Source of the DNA: CATQHP01 sp965214915
GTDB lineage: Bacteria; Acidobacteriota; Terriglobia; Bryobacterales; UBA6623
Length of the DNA stretch: 64,000 nt
Direction: 5' to 3'
Assembly: GCA_965214915.1 (NCBI GenBank)
Contig: CBDCCP010000002.1
Span: 1,488,001 to 1,552,000, forward strand
This document shows, one piece after another, positions 16,510 through 25,610 of the stretch; positions within the stretch are counted from its first letter, which is position 1, and each line of letters starts with the position of its first letter. The notes under the pieces are model-generated. The model did not search any database. It was not told where the DNA came from and saw only the letters and a program-made list of their open reading frames with translations. The position numbers and the translations under genes were made by a program.

Positions 16510-19017
16510 TCAGTCGGCCCGCCGCGATGTCATCAACGCATGGCCCAACGTGTCCCCATTCGCCCGAAACCCGCGGCCGTCAACATCGACGTAGATGGGA
16601 TTCGTATACGCCACGGGATGCATCCGTCCGTACGGATTGAGTCCCCAGCCCTTCTCGATGCTCGATCCTTCGCCAATCGCCACGACGATCAGGTGCGCAT
16701 CCTCCTGCAAGTCAACCCGAATCGTCTCGTCGAAATTCACGACGCCGTCGGCGAACATGGCGGGGTGGGTTTGCTTGCGAAAGTCGTACTGCGTAGGCTG
16801 GCGTCCATTCACCAGGACTTGAACCCGATCGATTTCGATCCAGTTCGGAGTCTGCGCCTGGATTTTCAGGTCGATGTATCCCTCGCGGATCACGCTTGAG
16901 CCGATCGGCGCGCCGTCCGCGGTCGTGACTCGCAGGAATGGACCGTTGGTGATCATCATCCGGCCCGCCTTGGCGTTGAGAACGATTTCTTCCGCATCGA
17001 CCGCGCCCGGATTGTCCGTGGAGCTCGGCACATAGGTCCGCCACCCGCCGACCCCGTTGCCGAAGATTCGGTGCGCGTCGCTGACCGCGACGCACCAAAC
17101 GTGGCGGCCCTGATTCAGCATTTGCAGCCAACCGAAGGTCCGATTCGGCCCGCTTTGCGTGTTGTAGAGCGGGCTCAAGTTGAGGATCTCGGCGCTCCAG
17201 ACTTCGGCCGCGTCGATCAAGTCCTCCAAGCCCGTGAATCCGCCGTCTGCGACTCCGTCGCGGTTCTTGTCGAAGAACACTGCGCCGACATCGGGATGGT
17301 TCGCCTGCACCCAGCGCGCCGGGCCGCCGCCGAACGGTTCGACCCTGAGGCGGGCGTTCTTGCCGGGATCGATGCGCGACCCGGCGTCCAGGGACGGCGT
17401 CCCCCAATTGCGCAAGACGATGGCGTTGAGGCGCGGGTCGTAGTTCCACAACGGCGCTCCACCGTTCTGAGCCAGCGGGTCGGGCGTGAATGGAAACGCG
17501 TTGAAGTGCTGACCGGAGCCGGTCAACTCGACTCCGGGCACGGTCTTGATGCGGTCGCCAAGGCCCAACTCCTCGATTTGCGGCGCCCAGTCGTACAGCC
17601 GCTGGTGTTCGGTCGTGGGCGCGAACTCGAGGTGCTCGGCGGCAAGGTTGATGATCCGGTCGCGCGTGCTGCAGTAGTTGTCGCCGCTGGGGGTCGAATG
17701 CGAATGGAAGTCGGTGCTGATCCATCCGGCTGTGTCCACGGCGCGTCGGAGCCGAACTTCGACTTCGACAAGCCGGCCTTCTTCGACTCGGATCTTCCGT
17801 TCCTCCAGATCGTATTCGGGGCCTCGCGTGACCCGCAAAAGGTACGCGCCCGGCGGAACCTGCTGCCTCACGACGCCGTCGTGAGTCTGGTACTGATGAT
17901 TGCCGCCATGGGCCCTGTAATCCGTCCCGAAGTTCGGCGTCTCGGTGCCCTCGACGCCGAGAAACTGCACCTTGCCCGGGGACGGGCTGCCGGCCGCGTT
18001 CCTGATCCGGACGTGAACCGCCGACGCGCGGTCAACGACCAGGTCCAGCCGGGTCGTCTTGTCACGCTCGACGGTGACTTGCCTCTCGACGGGCTGCCGG
18101 CCGATGTCTTCGAAGCGGAGCGCGTAGTCGCCCGGCGGGAGACGAAACGAAAACCGTCCGTCCGCATCCGGGTAGTGCGCAATTTCGACTCCTTCCAACG
18201 AAGCCGTCAGCGACCCGCGGACCGCCGGTTCGCCGTCGACGTCCTCCACGCTCCCCGCGACTTCGCCCGTCGGGCCGCTCGCGGCCGCCAACACGCCATA
18301 AGCCGCCAGCGGCGAATCGGCGACGCCGACCCGAATCCGGCACGTCTTTTCTTCGCCTGGCGCGAGCGCGGCTTGCCGGGCGCAATCCGAACCTTCGACG
18401 GGTCCGACCGCGTAGCCCCGCTTGTCGAACGGGTCGATGCTGTCTCCGACTAACACTCCGCCCACGTTCCGCACACTGTCGAGACCCTTCCAAACGGGAG
18501 GCGGTTCGATCGTCTTCGTTTGCGAGGTTTCGTTCCGATAGGTCGAGGTGACGAGCAGGAATTGCCAATCCGGCCGCAGGCGATATTCGTGCCGCGCGTA
18601 CAGGCCCTCGCCTTTGGCCGCAGTGCGGACCGCTTCCACGGCGGCGCCGCCGTCCGAACCGTCCTCCACGACCCGCACGTAGGATAAGTACCCGCGCTCC
18701 CCGCCTGGGCGAAGCGCCGTCAGTTGATCGTTCCCGGCGCCAACCAAGTCGAGGTCGTACAGGCATCCTTGCAGCACGGAAGCGTATTCCGTCGTCATAT
18801 TCGCCCGTCGAAAGGGCTGTGCGCCGGAAACGAGAGCGTGAATTCTGTCGTTGCGCAGCACGAAATCGCCCGGCAAACCATCCGCTTCCTTGCCTTTGGG
18901 CAGCCAATCCACGTTGTGCGCGCCGATTTCGACGGCCGCGACACCGTCGCGTTGCGCCGTCGACGCCCAGACCAACAGCAAACCAAACGCAAGAACAAGC
19001 ACGAATCGCATTCTCAT
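16510..19017 (-). CDS. Secreted CehA/McbA-type PHP metallohydrolase with carboxypeptidase-regulatory domain
   Basis: 835 residues from the ATG at 19017, which has an AGAAGGAGAC ribosome site five bases upstream and starts a signal peptide (MRMRFVLVLAFGLLLVWAS). A carboxypeptidase-regulatory-like beta domain lies near 255-330 (GSLTASLEGVEIAHYPDADG). The PHP-type metal site starts near 430: STDFHSHSTPSGDNY, then APTTEHQRLYDW, a HPDVG block and VSDAHRIFG. CehA and McbA are carbamate/ester hydrolases of this type; the natural substrate here is unknown. The gene lies between two direct copies of the pyk 3' end, suggesting it was inserted or duplicated there. Confidence 0.85.
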   Translation of the reverse strand: MRMRFVLVLAFGLLLVWASTAQRDGVAAVEIGAHNVDWLPKGKEADGLPGDFVLRNDRIHALVSGAQPFRRANMTTEYASVLQGCLYDLDLVGAGNDQLTALRPGGERGYLSYVRVVEDGSDGGAAVEAVRTAAKGEGLYARHEYRLRPDWQFLLVTSTYRNETSQTKTIEPPPVWKGLDSVRNVGGVLVGDSIDPFDKRGYAVGPVEGSDCARQAALAPGEEKTCRIRVGVADSPLAAYGVLAAASGPTGEVAGSVEDVDGEPAVRGSLTASLEGVEIAHYPDADGRFSFRLPPGDYALRFEDIGRQPVERQVTVERDKTTRLDLVVDRASAVHVRIRNAAGSPSPGKVQFLGVEGTETPNFGTDYRAHGGNHQYQTHDGVVRQQVPPGAYLLRVTRGPEYDLEERKIRVEEGRLVEVEVRLRRAVDTAGWISTDFHSHSTPSGDNYCSTRDRIINLAAEHLEFAPTTEHQRLYDWAPQIEELGLGDRIKTVPGVELTGSGQHFNAFPFTPDPLAQNGGAPLWNYDPRLNAIVLRNWGTPSLDAGSRIDPGKNARLRVEPFGGGPARWVQANHPDVGAVFFDKNRDGVADGGFTGLEDLIDAAEVWSAEILNLSPLYNTQSGPNRTFGWLQMLNQGRHVWCVAVSDAHRIFGNGVGGWRTYVPSSTDNPGAVDAEEIVLNAKAGRMMITNGPFLRVTTADGAPIGSSVIREGYIDLKIQAQTPNWIEIDRVQVLVNGRQPTQYDFRKQTHPAMFADGVVNFDETIRVDLQEDAHLIVVAIGEGSSIEKGWGLNPYGRMHPVAYTNPIYVDVDGRGFRANGDTLGHALMTSRRAD

Positions 19018-19197
19018 AACGTCTCCTTCTCCGTCTCGCCGCGGACCGCCATCCAGGCGCCCCATCGCTGCGGCGCGGCAAGCGGGCGCCTCGCCGCTGA
19101 ATCGAATGTTCCCGGCATTATTGTAAACGCCAACAACGAACGGCGAACAGCCGGCGGATTCACTGGCGGCGCGCGCCCGGTTTCTTCAGGCGGGTCG

Positions 19198-20628
19198 TCA
19201 GCTTGCGATGGCGTGAAGCTGGATCATGTTGGTGCGTCCGGCGATTTCGAACGGCGCGCCGGCGACAATGCACAGCAGGTCTCCCGGCTGCGCCCACCCG
19301 TTGCCGGTAACCAGCGCGTCGATCGCTTTGCGCAGGTCGGCGAGGTCGCGCTGCCGTTCGATTTTCTCGGCGCGGACTCCCCACAACAGCATTGCCCGGC
19401 GGCAAGTCTCGTCGTGCGCCGAGAGCACCAGCACCGGACAAGTCGGCCGATGCTTGGAGATGAGGCGGGCGGAATAGCCGCTTTCGGTATAGACGACGAT
19501 GAACTTCGCCTGCAAATCGTGCGCCAGCCGCGTCGCGCTTTGGGCGACTTGCGCCGAATAGTCGGCCTCGTCGTGCGCGAGAGCGGGCAGATCGAGCCTG
19601 GGGCCGCCGGCGTGCAGCTCCGCGGCCGCAACAATGCGCGCCATCATCGCGACGGCTTCGACCGGATAGGCGCCGACCGCCGTCTCGCCCGAGAGCATCA
19701 GCACGTCCGAGCCGTCGAAAACCGCATTGGCCACGTCGCTCGACTCCGCGCGCGTCGGCCGCGGGTTGGCGATCATCGACTCCAGCATCTGCGTAGCGGT
19801 AATCACCGGCTTGCGCAGGCGGGCGCATTCCTCGATGATGCGCTTCTGCGCGATGGGCGCCTGCCACGGACTGAGTTCGACTCCCAAGTCGCCGCGCGCC
19901 ACCATCGCGCCGGCGGCGGTACGCAAGATAGCATCCAGATTGTCGAGCGCTTGGGGCTTTTCGATTTTGGCGATGACCTGCGCATGTCCGCCCGCCCACT
20001 CGATCAGATTCTTGGCAAGCTCGACATCCTTCGCCTCGCGCACGAATGACAATGCGATGTAGTCGGCGCCCTGGGCGACGGCGAATTCGAGGTCGGCCCG
20101 GTCTTTTCTGGTTATCGCCTGAACTTTCAGCTTCACGCCGGGGACGTTGACCCCTTTCCGCTCGCCCAGCACGCCGTCGTTGACGATTTCGCAAAGCACG
20201 TCCTCGGCCTCGATGCGGGCAACCCGCAGCTCTACGGCGCCGTCGGCCAGCAACACCCTCGCGCCGGGTTTCACGTCTTCCCCCAGGTGCGGATAGTCGA
20301 TCGAAACCGCTGCCGCGTCTCCGACCAGGGGCGCTTTGCACAACCGCAGCGGGCTGCCCGCCCGCAACTCGACCGGCGCCCCTCCCTTGAGCTTGCCGGT
20401 GCGGATCTTCGGCCCCTGCAAATCGGCGACGACCGGAATGAGCCGGCCGCATTCCGCGGCTGCGGCGCGGACCATTGCGATGCTCGCCAAATGCCGCTCC
20501 CGCAAGCCGTGAGAGAAATTCAGCCGAACCGCGTCCAGACCGGCGTCGACCAGCTTGCGGAAAGTCCGTTCATCCGAGACGGACGGCCCCAAGGTACACA
20601 GAATCTTCGTTTTCCTGGAATCGATCAT
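19198..20628 (-). CDS. pyk: Pyruvate kinase
   Basis: 476 residues, normal length. It has KTKILCTLGPS, LNFSHG, VADLQGPKIRTG, the catalytic-lysine region VIAKIEKPQAL, MVARGDLGVE and ITATQMLESM, then the C-terminal allosteric domain. The enzyme makes pyruvate and ATP from phosphoenolpyruvate in the cytoplasm. The last 31 codons are duplicated at 16341-16437. It is followed at its 5' side by the DUF1501 gene, whose stop is only 18 bases upstream of its ATG, so the two may be co-transcribed by position rather than by function. Confidence 0.96.
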   Translation of the reverse strand: MIDSRKTKILCTLGPSVSDERTFRKLVDAGLDAVRLNFSHGLRERHLASIAMVRAAAAECGRLIPVVADLQGPKIRTGKLKGGAPVELRAGSPLRLCKAPLVGDAAAVSIDYPHLGEDVKPGARVLLADGAVELRVARIEAEDVLCEIVNDGVLGERKGVNVPGVKLKVQAITRKDRADLEFAVAQGADYIALSFVREAKDVELAKNLIEWAGGHAQVIAKIEKPQALDNLDAILRTAAGAMVARGDLGVELSPWQAPIAQKRIIEECARLRKPVITATQMLESMIANPRPTRAESSDVANAVFDGSDVLMLSGETAVGAYPVEAVAMMARIVAAAELHAGGPRLDLPALAHDEADYSAQVAQSATRLAHDLQAKFIVVYTESGYSARLISKHRPTCPVLVLSAHDETCRRAMLLWGVRAEKIERQRDLADLRKAIDALVTGNGWAQPGDLLCIVAGAPFEIAGRTNMIQLHAIAS

Positions 20629-20646
20629 CGGGCTGCGCGCGCCGCG

Positions 20647-22125
20647 CTAAGCGAGAAGCGGCTTGACGACCTCGCCGTGAACGTCCGTCAAGCGGAAGTG
20701 CCGGCCCTGGTGCTTGAACGTCAGCTTCTTGTGGTCCACGCCCAGGCAGTGCAAGATCGTGGCCTGCAGGTCGTAAACATGCATCGGGTCGGCAACGACG
20801 TTGTAGGAATAATCGTCCGTCTCGCCGTGTGCGATGCCGGGCTTGATGCCGCCGCCGGCCATCCACATGGTGAAGCAGCGCGGGTGGTGATCGCGGCCGT
20901 AGTTGGTCTCGCTGAGCTTGCCCTGGCAGTAAACGGTGCGTCCGAATTCCCCGCCCCAGACGACGAGCGTGTCTTCGAGCAAGCCGCGGTTTTTAAGGTC
21001 CTGGATGAGCGCCGCCGAACCCCGGTCGGTATCGCCGGCCAGCAAGCGGATTTCGCGCGGCAGGTCGGTGTGTTGATCCCAGCCGCGATGATAAAGCTGG
21101 ACGAAGCGCACGCCGCGTTCGATCAGGCGCCGCGCCAGCAGGCAGTTCGCCGCGTAGCTGCCGGGCCTGCGGGCGTCCTCGCCGTAAAGCTGGAACGTGC
21201 TTTCGGGCTCGCCGGCGAGATCCATCAGCTCGGGCACCGACGTTTGCATGCGGTAGGCCATTTCGTACTGGGCGATGCGGGTTTCGATCTCGGGGTCGCC
21301 GAACTCCTCTGCGCGCATGCGGTTGACCTTGGCCACCACGTCGATGATGTTGCGCCGCGTCGAGGCCTCCATGCCGGGCGGATTCGACAGATAAAGCACC
21401 GGGTCGCCGCTTGCGCGGAACTTGACGCCCTGGTAACGCGACGGCAGAAAACCCGGCCCCCACAGCCGCGAAAAGATTCCTTGTGCGGCGTTTTTGTTGC
21501 TGCCCTGGGAGACGAGCACGACGAAAGCGGGCAGGTCTTGGTTCTCGGTCCCCAGGCCGTAGCTGACCCAGGCGCCCATCGACGGGCGTCCGGGCTGCTG
21601 GAAGCCGCTGTTGATGAAGGTGATTGCTGGGTCGTGGTTGATGGCGTCGGTCTGCATCGTTTTGATCAGAGCGACGTCGTCGACGATCTTGGCGGTGTGC
21701 GGCAGCAACTCGCTGAGCCAAGCGCCGCTTTGGCCGTGTTGTTGGAACTTGAAGATCGAAGCGGCTACCGGAAAGCTGTCCTGCCCCGCGGTCATGCCGG
21801 TGATGCGCTGCCCCCTGCGGATCGAGTCGGGAAGCTCCTGCTTGTGAAACTTGCGCAGTTGCGGCTTGTAATCGAACAGGTCGATCTGCGACGGCGCGCC
21901 GGACTGAAACAGAAATATAACGCGCTTGGCCCTGGGCGCGAAGTGCGGCAGGCCGGCCAGGCCGCCGGTTTTAGCCCCCCCGGTTTTGGAATGGGGCGCG
22001 GCAGGGGCCGCGTAACCGTCCCGCTGGAGCAGCGAAGCAAGCGCCGCGGCGCCGATGCCCGTCGTGGACCGTCCGAAAAATTGACGGCGCGTGCCGGCGA
22101 GCGCATGTTCGAGATGGGGATTCAT
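20647..22125 (-). CDS. DUF1501 domain protein (Tat-exported)
   Basis: 492 residues from the ATG at 22125, which lies 7 bases after the stop of the DUF1553 gene. The start has a Tat-like signal (TRRQFFGRSTTGIGAAALASLL). Family blocks include FLFQSGAPSQIDLFDYKP, VWGGEFGRTVYCQ and HHPRCFTMWMAGGGI, related to the alkaline phosphatase/sulfatase superfamily. DUF1501 genes are nearly always paired with DUF1549/DUF1553 genes as here, in Planctomycetota, Verrucomicrobiota and Acidobacteriota. The biochemical role of the pair is not known; a part in polysaccharide processing has been proposed. Confidence 0.9.
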   Translation of the reverse strand: MNPHLEHALAGTRRQFFGRSTTGIGAAALASLLQRDGYAAPAAPHSKTGGAKTGGLAGLPHFAPRAKRVIFLFQSGAPSQIDLFDYKPQLRKFHKQELPDSIRRGQRITGMTAGQDSFPVAASIFKFQQHGQSGAWLSELLPHTAKIVDDVALIKTMQTDAINHDPAITFINSGFQQPGRPSMGAWVSYGLGTENQDLPAFVVLVSQGSNKNAAQGIFSRLWGPGFLPSRYQGVKFRASGDPVLYLSNPPGMEASTRRNIIDVVAKVNRMRAEEFGDPEIETRIAQYEMAYRMQTSVPELMDLAGEPESTFQLYGEDARRPGSYAANCLLARRLIERGVRFVQLYHRGWDQHTDLPREIRLLAGDTDRGSAALIQDLKNRGLLEDTLVVWGGEFGRTVYCQGKLSETNYGRDHHPRCFTMWMAGGGIKPGIAHGETDDYSYNVVADPMHVYDLQATILHCLGVDHKKLTFKHQGRHFRLTDVHGEVVKPLLA

Positions 22126-22132
22126 GGCGCCG

Positions 22133-25100
22133 CTACTCCTTGCTGATGGTTTCGTCGAAGTTGAGGATGCTGCCGGCGACGGCGGTCCATGCGGCCAACT
22201 CGGCAGGTTCAATCCATTCGTCGCGGGCCGAATCGCCGACCGCCAGGAGCCGTGCGGCCTGCCCGGGGTCTTTCTGGAATTTGCCGCGCTCGACTCGAAC
22301 GAGCTCGCGTAGCAGGCGCGTTTCCTCCGCGCTCGGCTCGCGGGCCAAGGCGCGCAGGTAGGCGTAGCGGATGCGTTCGGCCGCGCTCCGGCCCCCTTCG
22401 AGGATTGCCTTCTGGGCAAGCGCCCGGGAGGCCTCGACGTAGGTCGGGTCATTCATCAGCGCCAGCGCCTGAAGCGGCGTGTTGGTGCGGGCGCGGCGGG
22501 CGATGCACTTCTCGCGGTCGGGGGCGTCGAAAGCTCCCAGCGACGGCGGCGGGGCCGTGCGCTTCCAGAAAGTGTAGAGACTCCGGCGGTAGAGATCGGC
22601 GCCGCTGTCGGGGCGGTAAACCTGCGCCGTGAACATGCCGCCGTAAGCCAACTCTTTCCAGATGCCGTCCGGTTGATAGGGGAACACGCTCGGCCCTCCG
22701 ACGACGTCGTTCAACAGCCCCGAAACCGCCAGCGCGTTGTCGCGGACGAACTCGGCCGGAAGCCGGTAGCGGGCGCCGCGGGCAAGCAGACGGTTTTCCG
22801 GGTCGCGCTCGCGCAACTCCGGCGTCAACCGCGAATCCTGCCGGTAGGTGGCGGACATGACGATCCGTTTGACGATCCGCTTGACGTCCCAGCCGTTCTT
22901 GATGAAATCGGACGCCAGCCAATCGAGCAACTCGGGGTGAGTGGGCAGATCTCCTTGCGAGCCGAAATCCTCCGACGTTTTCACCAGACCCTGACCGAAC
23001 AGCATCTGCCAGTAGCGGTTGACGGCCACGCGCGCGGTCAACGGATGCTCGGGGCTGACCAGCCAGCGGGCAAGCCCCAGCCGGTTGCGCGGCGCGCCGG
23101 CCGGAAACGGCGGCAGCCACGAAGGGGTTTTGGCCGCAACTTTGCGGTCGCGGTTGCGGTAGTCGCCCCGCCCCAACATGAACGTCTCGCGCGGCTGCTT
23201 GAGCTCGCGCATCACCATCAGATTGGGGATTTCCTCCTCCAGCGCCTTCTTCTCGCGGTTCAAGGCTTGCAGGCGGGCATAGAGAGCCCGCTCGGAGGCC
23301 GGCGCGGCATGGGTCAGGTAGTATTCTTTCAGGCGAGCTTTTCTCACTTTGCAGCCGCTTACGGTCTTGTCGGGTTTCTCCCCGTAAACGTCGTCCTCCG
23401 GCGGCGGCGGCGCTTTGGCCAGAATCTCCGCGCAGGGTACGTAGGGCTCGGTCAGCAGCGCGCGAATCGGCTCGTGGACACGGATCGTATCGAGCTCGGC
23501 GTCCGTCAGCACGCGCGAATAGATGCGCAGATCGTCGAGCGTGCCCGTATAACGGCCGCCGAAGCGCCCGGCGCCGATTTCGAAGGGCCGTTCGACGTGC
23601 GGCGAGCCGCGCAGCGAGTCTTCGAGAATCTTCGTCTCGGCCTGCTTGCCGTTGAAACGCAGCGTGATGCCGCCGGCCTTGCCGGAACCGTCGTAAGAGA
23701 GCGCGGCGTGATAGAGGCCGGTGTACGCCTTGCCGGAGTGAAGCGGTTCTTTGGTCTGCACGACAATCGCGTTTTCGGCCGAAGACGCCAAGCGAACGAT
23801 CATGTCGAAGTCGTTGCGCAGGGCGTCGGGGATCGGTTGCGGGCGGGTCAGCGTGACGGCGAGGCCGCGGCCCGATTGCGCATCGTCCATTTTGTGCAAG
23901 ATCGGCTTGGCGACCTGGCCCGAGGGCCGCATCCAGAAGGCGACGGTAAACGGCTGCGAAAGGTCCACGGCGGCGGTTCCGTCAAAGACGACATGGGTAT
24001 CGACATCGAAGCTTGCCGCAAGCCCGGCGTTGCCCTTGCGAAAAAGAGGTTCGCCGCGCATGATGCGGCCGCGGCGGTAACGGCCCGAGGAGTCGGCAAA
24101 GCCGCCTTCCATTTCATAGTGGCCTTCCAATCCCTCCCGGGCGGCCCGCGGGATCGACTCCCGGGCGAAGCGCTCCCAATCGCGTACCTGCCGCTCGACC
24201 CGCGCGGCAGGCAAGTCGGCCTCGACGCTGCGAATCGCCGCCTCGATCTCGTCGAGCCGCTCTTGCTGCGCCTTTTCGGGAAGAGGAAGCACCGGCGCGG
24301 CGTTGCCGGTAGAGCCGTCCAGCCCCTTTTCGTCTATGGAGTTGAAAAAGGCATAGAACTCATAGAATTCACGCTGCTTCACGGGGTCGTATTTATGGTC
24401 GTGGCAGCGGGCGCAGCCCATTGTCATGGCCATCCATACGGTGGATACCGTCTCCAGGCGGTCGATCACGTACTCGACGTGGTACTCCTCGGCGATCGCG
24501 CCGCCCTCGAAGTTGATCATGTGGTTGCGGTTGAAGCCCGTGGCAATGAGCTGGTCGCGGGTCGGATCGGGCAGCAGGTCGCCCGCGATCTGCTCGACGG
24601 TGAACTCGTCGAACGGCTTGTTTTCGTTGAAGGCGCGGATCGCCCAGTCGCGCCAGGGCCACATCTCGCGGCGGCTGTCGATGTGGTAGCCGTGCGTGTC
24701 GGCGTAGCGCGCCAAGTCGAGCCATTCCAGCGCCATGCGTTCGCCGTAATGCGGCGAGCGCAACAGGCGGTCAACCTGCTTTTCATAGGCTTGCGGAGAA
24801 CGGTCGTCGAGAAAGGCGGCGACGTCCTCGGGGTCGGGCGGCAGGCCGGTGAGGTCGAAGCTCAGGCGGCGCAGCAGGGTGCGCTTGTCCGCCTCGGGCG
24901 AGAGCGCAAGCCCTTCCGCCGCAAGCCGGGCGCGAACGAACTCGTCGATGGAGCCGCCGCCGCTGCCGTCGAGCGGCTCATACGCCCAATGGGTCTTCCA
25001 CTCGGCGCCTTGATCGATCCAGCGGCGGATCGTCTCGATCTGCTCCGGTCCGGGGCGGCGGTCGGCCGTCGGCGGCGGCATGCGCGCCGCTTCCTCGACG

Positions 25101-25363
25101 TGGCTGATGCGCTGATACAGCCTGCTCGCGGCGGCGTTGCCGGGAACGATCACGCGATAACCGCCGCGGTCGGCGAATGCGCCTTCGCGCGTGTCCAGCC
25201 GCAGGCCGGCCTGGCGCGCCTTCTCGTCGGGGCCGTGGCAGGCAAAGCATTGATCCGACAGGATCGGCCGCACGTCCTTCTGAAAATCGACCGGCTTGTC
25301 GAGAGACGGCGCCCCGGCCAGTAACGAAACAGAAGTGAGTTGCAGCGCTATGCGTTTCAACAT
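22133..25363 (-). CDS. PSCyt1 / DUF1549 / LamG / DUF1553 protein
   Basis: 1076 residues from the ATG at 25363. After the signal peptide comes a planctomycete cytochrome c domain with the haem motif CFACH (DQCFACHGPDEKARQAG), DUF1549 (LTGLPPDPEDVAAFLDD, WLDLARYADTHGYHID), a LamG/concanavalin-like insert around residues 400-640 (VAFWMRPSG, GTLDDLRIYSRVL) and DUF1553 (NRLGLARWLVSPEHPLTARVAVNRYW, NTPLQALALMND). This is a standard architecture. The haem suggests a redox role in the periplasm; the LamG part probably binds a glycan. Operon with the DUF1501 gene. Confidence 0.92.
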   Translation of the reverse strand: MLKRIALQLTSVSLLAGAPSLDKPVDFQKDVRPILSDQCFACHGPDEKARQAGLRLDTREGAFADRGGYRVIVPGNAAASRLYQRISHVEEAARMPPPTADRRPGPEQIETIRRWIDQGAEWKTHWAYEPLDGSGGGSIDEFVRARLAAEGLALSPEADKRTLLRRLSFDLTGLPPDPEDVAAFLDDRSPQAYEKQVDRLLRSPHYGERMALEWLDLARYADTHGYHIDSRREMWPWRDWAIRAFNENKPFDEFTVEQIAGDLLPDPTRDQLIATGFNRNHMINFEGGAIAEEYHVEYVIDRLETVSTVWMAMTMGCARCHDHKYDPVKQREFYEFYAFFNSIDEKGLDGSTGNAAPVLPLPEKAQQERLDEIEAAIRSVEADLPAARVERQVRDWERFARESIPRAAREGLEGHYEMEGGFADSSGRYRRGRIMRGEPLFRKGNAGLAASFDVDTHVVFDGTAAVDLSQPFTVAFWMRPSGQVAKPILHKMDDAQSGRGLAVTLTRPQPIPDALRNDFDMIVRLASSAENAIVVQTKEPLHSGKAYTGLYHAALSYDGSGKAGGITLRFNGKQAETKILEDSLRGSPHVERPFEIGAGRFGGRYTGTLDDLRIYSRVLTDAELDTIRVHEPIRALLTEPYVPCAEILAKAPPPPEDDVYGEKPDKTVSGCKVRKARLKEYYLTHAAPASERALYARLQALNREKKALEEEIPNLMVMRELKQPRETFMLGRGDYRNRDRKVAAKTPSWLPPFPAGAPRNRLGLARWLVSPEHPLTARVAVNRYWQMLFGQGLVKTSEDFGSQGDLPTHPELLDWLASDFIKNGWDVKRIVKRIVMSATYRQDSRLTPELRERDPENRLLARGARYRLPAEFVRDNALAVSGLLNDVVGGPSVFPYQPDGIWKELAYGGMFTAQVYRPDSGADLYRRSLYTFWKRTAPPPSLGAFDAPDREKCIARRARTNTPLQALALMNDPTYVEASRALAQKAILEGGRSAAERIRYAYLRALAREPSAEETRLLRELVRVERGKFQKDPGQAARLLAVGDSARDEWIEPAELAAWTAVAGSILNFDETISKE

Positions 25364-25610
25364 GCCGTCCCCACAGGCCGCTTCGGAGCGCACCAACGCC
25401 CCGAGGCGGGTCCCTACCAGTTTACAGCCGCCGGTTTCCAGCCGCGCCGGGCCGTCGGAAACAATTCCGCTGTCCTTCCCCGGACGAACGGTAGAGACTC
25501 GCCGGACCGGAGACCGCAACGGCCGCGTAGAGCGCCCCGGCGACGGCTTCCGGCGAGACCGGCCGTTTTCACGACCGGTTGTCACCAGGGGCGTCTCGGG
25601 CAAGGCGCAC

